From the NCBI RefSeq assembly GCF_016429285.1, contig NZ_JAELUI010000035.1:1-45305 (forward strand): a DNA stretch of 45,305 nucleotides, given 5' to 3'. The position numbers were made by a program, and so were the translations under genes. Shown piece after piece: positions 39,987 to 45,305 of the stretch. The stretch comes from Ralstonia sp. ASV6. GTDB taxonomy: Bacteria > Pseudomonadota > Gammaproteobacteria > Burkholderiales > Burkholderiaceae. Numbering within the stretch: position 1 is the first letter of the stretch; each line of letters starts with the position of its first letter. Below the pieces are notes generated by a model. That model saw only the letters and a program-made list of their open reading frames with translations, had not been told where the DNA came from and searched no databases.

Positions 39987-41447
39987 TCAAGCGGCGGCCG
40001 GCGCCCCGGCCCGCCGCAGCCACACCGTCACCGCCAGCCCGGTGCCGCCCGGCCCGGGCGCCAGCGCAATCTGCCCGCCCATGCGATCGACGATCTGCCG
40101 CACGATCGCCAGGCCCAGGCCGCTGCCCTGGGTCTGCGTGCCTGCCAGGCGCGTGAAGCGCTCGAACACGCGTGCGTACGCATCGGGCGGAATGCCGGGG
40201 CCGTTGTCAGTCACCGTCAGCATGGCCCAACCGTAGTCGGCCGACACCTGCACGGTGACGTGTCCGCCTTCCTGCGTGTAGCGCACGGCGTTGTCCACCA
40301 GGTTGAACAGCAGGGCCGCAACCAGCGTGCGATTGCCCGACGTCCAGACCGGCTGCTCTGCCGCCTCCATCCCCAGGTCAATACGCCGGCCGTCGGCCAG
40401 CAGTGCGAGGTCTTCGAGCACGGTGCGCGCCACCTGCAAGAGTTCGACCGTTTCGCTGGTGGCAGCCGAGGCTTCGGCCTGCGAGAGCAACAGCAGATCG
40501 TTGATGAGATCGGCCAGATTGCGCGTGCTGGTGCGCGCGGCTTTCAGCACTTCGTGTAGCGCATCGTCGGCGTTGGTTTGCGCGGCCACCTGCATCTGCG
40601 TGTCGAGAATCGCCAGCGGCGTGCGCATCTGGTGCGCCGCATCGGCAATAAAGCGCTTCTGCGTGAGTGCGTTGTCGGCAATGCGCTGCAGATATTGATT
40701 GAACGCACCGGCAATCGGCTGCAGCTCGCGCTGCAGGCCCTCGGGATCGAGCGGTGCCAGATCGGTGGGCGCGCGTGCCGACACGTTGCCGGCCAACCGC
40801 AGAATCGGCCGCAGCTCCAGTGTCAGCCCGATCAGGATCATCGCCAGCGCCAGGCCCACCAGCGCAAGCTGGCGCACGGTGGAAGGCCACCACAACTGCC
40901 GGATCATTGCGTCGCGGCCGTTCATGGTTTGCGCCACGCGCGTGACGACACGCTCCGTGCGTCCGGCGTCGTACATGGTGCGCACGACTGCGGCCACGTG
41001 CACGGGCTGACCCTCCAGCAGATCGGCATAGGTGCCGGTGTCGGCCAGGCCCGCGGTATCAAAGGCGGGGCGCGTGCCGAAATCCAGCCGCCCCGCGAGC
41101 AGGCGGCCATGCTCGGTACTGACCTGATAGGCAATCTGGTCATGCACGGGAGTCTCGGGCGCGGCGAACACCGCCAGCGCTGCCGGCGGCACCGATACGC
41201 GCAGGCGACCCTCTTCCCATTCGATCTGGCCGCTGATCATTTGCGCGGCGGTGTCCAGCGAGTGGTAGTGCACGAGATCAGCGTTGTGGCGCGCGGCCGC
41301 CAGATCCAGCCAGGCATCGGCCGCCACATAGACAACCAACGGCAATGCCAGCCACAACACCAGCCGCGCACGCAGGCTGCGCGCGCGTGAGGTGGACGGT
41401 GCTGCCGCCCGTGCCGCTGGTTGCTCAGGAGGGTTGGGTCGAAGCAT
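39987..41447 (-). CDS. TctE-like sensor histidine kinase
   Basis: The ATG at 41447 overlaps the end of the response-regulator gene by 23 bp; the longer upstream frame is a shadow of that gene. The 486-residue product has an N-terminal membrane helix (LRARLVLWLALPLVVYVAAD), a 2CSK_N-type periplasmic sensor of about 140 residues (SLDTAAQMISGQIEWEEGRL; IAYQVSTEHGRLLAGRLDF), a second helix (LALVGLALAMILIGLTLEL), and a kinase core: FIADAAHQMRTPLAILDTQM, LFNLVDNAVRYTQEGG, DNGPGIPPDAYARVFERF and GSGLGLAIVRQI. HQMRTP instead of HELRTP is normal for the TctE group, which senses organic acids such as tricarboxylates. Confidence 0.93.
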   Translation of the reverse strand: MLRPNPPEQPAARAAAPSTSRARSLRARLVLWLALPLVVYVAADAWLDLAAARHNADLVHYHSLDTAAQMISGQIEWEEGRLRVSVPPAALAVFAAPETPVHDQIAYQVSTEHGRLLAGRLDFGTRPAFDTAGLADTGTYADLLEGQPVHVAAVVRTMYDAGRTERVVTRVAQTMNGRDAMIRQLWWPSTVRQLALVGLALAMILIGLTLELRPILRLAGNVSARAPTDLAPLDPEGLQRELQPIAGAFNQYLQRIADNALTQKRFIADAAHQMRTPLAILDTQMQVAAQTNADDALHEVLKAARTSTRNLADLINDLLLLSQAEASAATSETVELLQVARTVLEDLALLADGRRIDLGMEAAEQPVWTSGNRTLVAALLFNLVDNAVRYTQEGGHVTVQVSADYGWAMLTVTDNGPGIPPDAYARVFERFTRLAGTQTQGSGLGLAIVRQIVDRMGGQIALAPGPGGTGLAVTVWLRRAGAPAAA

Positions 41448-42105
41448 CGCGCAGCAGGTAACCGAGGCCGCGCAGCGTGACGATGGTGGCGGCGGAATGC
41501 TCCAGCTTCTTGCGCAGGCGGTGGATGTAGATCTCGATGGCTTCGGGGCTGGCCTCATCGTCCAGGCCGAACACGCCGTTGACCAGCGCGGGCTTGGACA
41601 CCGTGCGCCCGAGCTTGAGCATGAGGATTTCCAGCACGGTGTGCTCACGCGCGGGCAACACCAGCGGCTGGCCGGCCAGCGCAAAGGTGCGGCTGCCCGT
41701 GTGGTAGGTCAGGTCACCACAGTGCAGTTCAACGGATTGATCGGGCGTGCTGCGCCGTACCAACACCTGGATGCGCGCGATCAGCTCGCGGATCTCGAAC
41801 GGCTTGACGAGGTAGTCATCGGCACCGGCGCCCAGGCAGGCAACCTTGTCGTCGATACCGCCGCTGGCGGTCAGGATCAGCACCGGCACGGCGTTGCGGC
41901 GACTGCGCAGACGTTGCAATACGCCTTGCCCCGACAGCGTCGGCAACTGCAGGTCGAGCAGCACCACGTCGTAATGCTGCGTGAGCAGCAGGGTATCGGC
42001 GGATTCGCCATCCGTGGCGTGATCCACCGTGAAGTGCGCGCGGCGCAACGCTTCAGAGAGCCAGTGCGCCAACGGGGCGTTGTCTTCGATCAGGAGCAGC
42101 TTCAT
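41425..42105 (-). CDS. TctD-like OmpR-family response regulator
   Basis: The 226-residue product has a receiver domain with E7-D8, phosphoacceptor Asp51 in VVLLDLQLPTLSGQGVL, LILTASGG and the conserved Lys in DYLVKPFEIRELIARIQVLV, followed by a winged helix (LVLPAREHTVLEILMLKLGR, ASPEAIEIYIHRLRKKLEHS). It is paired with the overlapping kinase gene and divergent from a substrate-binding protein gene starting 160 nt away, which it probably activates, as TctD activates tricarboxylate transport. Confidence 0.94.
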   Translation of the reverse strand: MKLLLIEDNAPLAHWLSEALRRAHFTVDHATDGESADTLLLTQHYDVVLLDLQLPTLSGQGVLQRLRSRRNAVPVLILTASGGIDDKVACLGAGADDYLVKPFEIRELIARIQVLVRRSTPDQSVELHCGDLTYHTGSRTFALAGQPLVLPAREHTVLEILMLKLGRTVSKPALVNGVFGLDDEASPEAIEIYIHRLRKKLEHSAATIVTLRGLGYLLRDASTQPS

Positions 42106-42265
42106 ACGAAAACAGCGCGTCTGAAAAATGAAAGCGATTTGTGGGTTGCCGCTTCCTAGAATGGTGACGGCTGCCTACGCGTGCGCTTGGGGCATCACTT
42201 GCTGATTGGCCCAATGTTGCAGCGCGCGCGATACCGATATCTACAAAAGAGCCGGAGACAACTCA

Positions 42266-43324
42266 ATGGGTGTTTTTACCTGCAGGGGTGCCCGCACACG
42301 CGGCTCCCGGGGCTGGATCACGCCGTTGCTCACTGCCTGTCTGGTGACACTGACGGCAGTGACCTCGCACGCCTTGGCGCAAGACCCCACGCGCCTGACC
42401 ATCATGGTCAGCGGCACGGCCAAGATGATCTATCTGCCCGCCACCTTGGCACAGCGCCTGGGCTACTTCCGTGACGAAGGGCTGGAGGTGGAGCTACTCT
42501 CACAGCCCGCCGGCGTGGATGCGGAAAGCGAACTGCTGACCGGCTTCGCGCAAGGCGTGGTCGGCTTCTACGACCATACGATCGACCTGCAGGCCAAGGG
42601 CAAGGAAGTGCGCGCCATCGTGGTCTTCAGCCAGGTGCCGGGCGAGGCGGAAGTGGTGTCCACGCGACTGCCCACCACGGTGGAATCGATGCGCGAGCTG
42701 CGCGGCCGCACACTGGGCGTGACGGGCCTGGGTGCATCCACCAGCTTTCTCACGCGCCACCTGATGGCCCAGCAAGGACTGCCTGCGGGTGACTACACCA
42801 TGCTGCCGGTCGGCGCAGAACACAGCTTCGTCAAAGCGCTGCGCAGCGGCCGCATCGATGCCGGCATGACCACCGACCCGACCGTCTCGCGCTTGGTGCG
42901 CAACGGCGAAGCCCGCGTGCTGCTCGATCTGCGCACGCTCGAAGGCACGCGTGCCGCGCTGGGCGGCCCGTATCCGGCGGCGTGCCTGTACCTGCAGACC
43001 GAATGGCTCGAAGCCCACCCGGAACTGGCCACCAAACTGGCCCGCGCTTTCGTGCGGACCCTGCGCTACATGCACGCGCACAACGCGGAGGACATTGCCG
43101 CGCGCATGCCGGCTGAATTCCGCCACGAACATCCTGAGCTCTACGTCAAATCGCTTGCCGCCGCGTTGCCCACCTTCAGCACCGACGGACGCATGCCGGA
43201 CGACGGCCCACCCACCGTCCTGCGCGTCCTTGCCACCAGCAATGCCAACGCGCGCGACAAGCACATCGATCTCTCGCGCACCTATACCAACAAGTTTGTC
43301 GATCAGGTGCGCGAGCAACGCTAA
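42266..43324 (+). CDS. SsuA/THI5-like ABC transporter substrate-binding protein
   Basis: The ATG at 42266 has GGAGA seven bases upstream. The 352-residue product has a signal peptide (WITPLLTACLVTLTAVTSHA) and a nitrate/sulfonate/taurine-type binding fold: SGTAKMIYLPATLAQRLGYF, GLEVELLSQPAGVDAESELL, GVVGFYDHTIDLQAKGKEVR, LGVTGLGASTSFLTRHLMAQ and GMTTDPTVSRLV. Such proteins bind sulfonates, pyrimidines or aromatic carboxylates in the periplasm. No permease or ATPase is adjacent. It is divergent from a TctDE-like system and converges with a porin gene, so this may be a signal-regulated uptake unit for an organic anion. Confidence 0.88.
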   Translation: MGVFTCRGARTRGSRGWITPLLTACLVTLTAVTSHALAQDPTRLTIMVSGTAKMIYLPATLAQRLGYFRDEGLEVELLSQPAGVDAESELLTGFAQGVVGFYDHTIDLQAKGKEVRAIVVFSQVPGEAEVVSTRLPTTVESMRELRGRTLGVTGLGASTSFLTRHLMAQQGLPAGDYTMLPVGAEHSFVKALRSGRIDAGMTTDPTVSRLVRNGEARVLLDLRTLEGTRAALGGPYPAACLYLQTEWLEAHPELATKLARAFVRTLRYMHAHNAEDIAARMPAEFRHEHPELYVKSLAAALPTFSTDGRMPDDGPPTVLRVLATSNANARDKHIDLSRTYTNKFVDQVREQR

Positions 43325-43342
43325 CTACGTCAGGCGCTTCGA

Positions 43343-44473
43343 TCAGAACCGCGTGCGCATGCCGATGCCGAACTCGGTCTGGCTGTTGTGGCCGTTGGTC
43401 GAGCCCACGATGTACTGATCCTTCAGCTTCATGTAGTCGGCCGCCACGTAGAACTCGGTGCGCTTGGACACGTGATAGAACACCGAGCCGTACAGCGTGC
43501 TCTTGCGGCCGCTGCCCGAGGCCGTGGCACCCAGCACGCTCGCGTACGCGTTGAGCGTGTTGCCGTTGGCGTCGAAGGCGGCGTTGTTCGCCTTCATGAT
43601 CTGGTACCCGATCTCGTAGTCGAACGCGCCTTGCGGGGCGACCTTCAGCGACACGGTGTAGGCGTTGTCGCTGCGGTTGCCGATCGCGGCCGGCTGCTCG
43701 CCGGTGTAGTGGAAGTAACCGGCGTTGATGCGGAAGATGCCCAGGATCACGTTACCGCCCACCGAGTACGAACGGTCGGTAAAGCCGTTGACCTTGGCCT
43801 GCTGCGCGAAGCCCGCTAGGTGGAAGCTGTCGCCGTTGTAGCCCAGGGCGAGCGACTCAGTGCTGCCTTGCGAGAACTGGCCCGGCACTTCGCCAAACTG
43901 ATAGCCCAGGGCCGTGAGGAAGCGGCCGTCCCACATCTTCTTCCACACCACACCGTTGTTCAGGCGCGTGCCCGTGGCGCTGCCTGCGTAGAAGATCAGC
44001 TGCTTGAAGTTGTTGACGTTGGTGTAGCCGCCTTCATCCAGGCCCACCTTGTCGCTGGTGTACGGATCACCGTAGATGGCCGAGATATCGCGCGCAATCG
44101 CGTTCTGGCGGCCAAAGGTCAGCTTGCCCAGCGCTTCGCTCGACAGGCCCACCCAGGCGTCTCGGTTGAACAGCACGCCCGGGGTGTCCATGTTGCCGGT
44201 CGGCGTCTCAAATTCGGATTCCAGCCGGAAGATGGCCGACGTGCCGCCGCCCAGGTCTTCCTTGCCGGTCAGGCCCCAGCGGCTGCCCGAGAACCAGGGC
44301 ACCTGGAAGCCGGTGGTGCGTGCGCCGGCCGCATTGGTGTTGTTGACGGTGCTGATGGTGGTGTCGATCAGGCCGTAGAGCGTCACGTTCGACGCCTGTG
44401 CATGGGCGCCGGTGGTGGCCAGGGTGGCCGCAGCGGCCGCAGTCGCCGCGAGGGCGAACTTGATACGGGACAT
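43343..44473 (-). CDS. Trimeric outer-membrane porin, Burkholderiales type
   Basis: The ATG at 44473 has AAGGAG six bases upstream and begins a signal peptide (FALAATAAAAATLATTGAHA). The 376-residue product is a 16-strand general porin: the N-terminal SNVTLYGLIDTTISTVNNTN, GSRWGLTGKEDLGGGTSAIF, LESEFE, DAWVGLSSEALGKLTFGRQ and the terminal strand NSQTEFGIGMRTRF ending in the aromatic residue that BAM recognises. It allows passive diffusion of small hydrophilic solutes. It is monocistronic and converges with the binding-protein gene. Confidence 0.95.
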   Translation of the reverse strand: MSRIKFALAATAAAAATLATTGAHAQASNVTLYGLIDTTISTVNNTNAAGARTTGFQVPWFSGSRWGLTGKEDLGGGTSAIFRLESEFETPTGNMDTPGVLFNRDAWVGLSSEALGKLTFGRQNAIARDISAIYGDPYTSDKVGLDEGGYTNVNNFKQLIFYAGSATGTRLNNGVVWKKMWDGRFLTALGYQFGEVPGQFSQGSTESLALGYNGDSFHLAGFAQQAKVNGFTDRSYSVGGNVILGIFRINAGYFHYTGEQPAAIGNRSDNAYTVSLKVAPQGAFDYEIGYQIMKANNAAFDANGNTLNAYASVLGATASGSGRKSTLYGSVFYHVSKRTEFYVAADYMKLKDQYIVGSTNGHNSQTEFGIGMRTRF

Positions 44474-44789
44474 TGAAGTCTCCTTCCTTTGTGGGTGATG
44501 GTGTCCGGTCGTGATGCCGGCTTGAGGGAACGCGCAAGGGCGGTGAATCCAGTCAATCAGGCCGCCCGATGCAATCGCTGGGCGAGCGTAGAGGGGGCCA
44601 CCTTTCTGGAGCCTTTCGCGTCGGCGTGCGCGCAACGTTAGGGTTCGCCCGCATTGGGGGCGTGGATTGCGCGCGGATCGGGAGCGTTGTTGCGGCGCGC
44701 GCTGCAACGCATTGCAGTCGTAGAAACCCGGCTCGGAGTAGAGTGTCGAGTCGTCTTTCTGTCTTTCTCAATCCAACCCGACCTTCCCC
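44474..44789. promoter_or_regulatory. Divergent intergenic region, porin / PaaI-like thioesterase
   Basis: This 316-nt region holds both promoters. A perfect inverted repeat, CTGCAA-CGCA-TTGCAG at 44702-44717, lies 73 nt before the thioesterase ATG and could be an operator. No gene is credible here. Confidence 0.45.
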
Positions 44790-45224
44790 ATGCATCCGTC
44801 CCAAATGACCGGTCTGCAATTGCTGCAGGCCATGTCGCGCGGTGATCTGCCGCGCGCGTCCATCAGCGAAACCATCCCGATGTCGATGGACGCCATCGAA
44901 TCCGGCGTCGTGCATTTTGGCGCCAAGGCCGACCGCCGCCACCTCAATCCGCTGGGTGGCGTGCACGGCGGCTTTGCCGCCACGGTGCTTGATTCGGTGA
45001 CGGGCTGCGCGGTGCATTCCATGCTCGAAGCCGGCGTCGGCTACGGCACGGTCGACCTGAACGTGAAGATGGTGAAGGCGGTGCCGGTGGATACGCCGCT
45101 GGTGGCCGTTGGCCGCGTGCTGCATGTCTCGCGCACGATCGGCGTGTCGGAGGGCACGCTCAAGACGCAGGACGGCACGCTGCTGGCGCATGCCACGGCT
45201 ACGTGTGTGATCCGCCGTCCGTAA
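44790..45224 (+). CDS. PaaI-family hotdog thioesterase
   Basis: The 144-residue product carries the PaaI/YdiI-type motif RHLNPLGGVHGGFAATVLDS, with the HGG segment of the substrate channel, followed by VTGCAVHSMLEAGVGYGTVD and LNVKMVKAVPVDTPLVAVG. Members hydrolyse acyl-CoA or aryl-CoA thioesters in the cytoplasm, often relieving dead-end CoA esters. It is monocistronic with a strong terminator. The ATG is the first start of the conserved frame; upstream ribosome sequence is weak. Confidence 0.9.
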   Translation: MHPSQMTGLQLLQAMSRGDLPRASISETIPMSMDAIESGVVHFGAKADRRHLNPLGGVHGGFAATVLDSVTGCAVHSMLEAGVGYGTVDLNVKMVKAVPVDTPLVAVGRVLHVSRTIGVSEGTLKTQDGTLLAHATATCVIRRP

Positions 45225-45241
45225 GACGCGGCAACAAAGAG

Positions 45242-45267
45242 AAGGGGGCCTTAGCGCCCCCTTTTTT
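45242..45267 (+). terminator. Rho-independent terminator after the PaaI-like thioesterase gene
   Basis: AAGGGGGC (45242-45249) pairs with GCCCCCTT (45256-45263) around a six-base loop and is followed by T residues through 45267. It lies 18 nt past the thioesterase stop. Confidence 0.93.
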
Positions 45268-45305
45268 GCGCACGCAACCGGTGATGCTCAAGCCATCCGT
45301 TCGAC

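Overview
The window is about 45 kb of GC-rich, gene-dense DNA. Its gene content points to a betaproteobacterium of the Burkholderiaceae, most like Ralstonia: many LysR, IclR and MocR regulators, orphan periplasmic binding proteins, a TctDE-type two-component system, a Burkholderiales-type porin, and long palindromic intergenic repeats. The genus is an inference from protein style, not a database match. I saw no rRNA, tRNA, CRISPR, integrase, transposase or phage gene, so this looks like chromosomal or chromid backbone with accessory metabolism, not an island.

Layout. 1-979 (-) is the N-terminal part of a secreted IPT/Ig-repeat protein that runs off the left edge, followed by about 600 nt without genes. 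1575-5419 carries aidB and two tandem GltI-like amino-acid binding proteins without a transporter; a palindromic repeat element (5475-5720) separates them from a GMC alcohol oxidoreductase (-). This is divergent from a coniferyl-aldehyde-type dehydrogenase, with a LysR gene downstream. 10231-12905 holds a VOC protein, a DUF2628-like membrane protein, a frameshifted hypothetical gene, a small acidic protein and a hotdog thioesterase. 12965-17481 is an IclR regulator divergent from a complete polar amino-acid ABC operon (binding protein, permease, ATPase) that ends in a DadA-like oxidase, which suggests uptake and oxidation of one amine or amino acid.

17565-22366 has a secreted surface-antigen-like protein, a DUF1963-like protein, and a four-gene operon: two paralogous COG4705-type membrane proteins with four-fold internal repeats plus a QseBC-like two-component system. 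This operon is the best candidate for an undescribed system. 22387-25537 has an EamA transporter, an NTF2-like protein and the divergent rcnR/rcnA nickel/cobalt efflux pair with its G-tract operator. 25770-31002 has a small repeat-containing secreted protein, LysR, tam, allE, argC (type 2) and a divergent LysR. 31023-33369 has a DUF2892-ECF sigma operon and an MFS transporter whose -10 element lies in a perfect palindrome.

33386-38051 has an SRPBCC protein, an AhpD-like protein, a MocR regulator, a decayed nnrS fragment, and hmp divergent from nsrR with NsrR-like sites between them: a nitric-oxide detoxification locus. 38286-45224 has a PHP-domain lipoprotein, a TctDE-like two-component system divergent from an SsuA-like binding protein, a trimeric porin and a PaaI-like thioesterase with a clear terminator.
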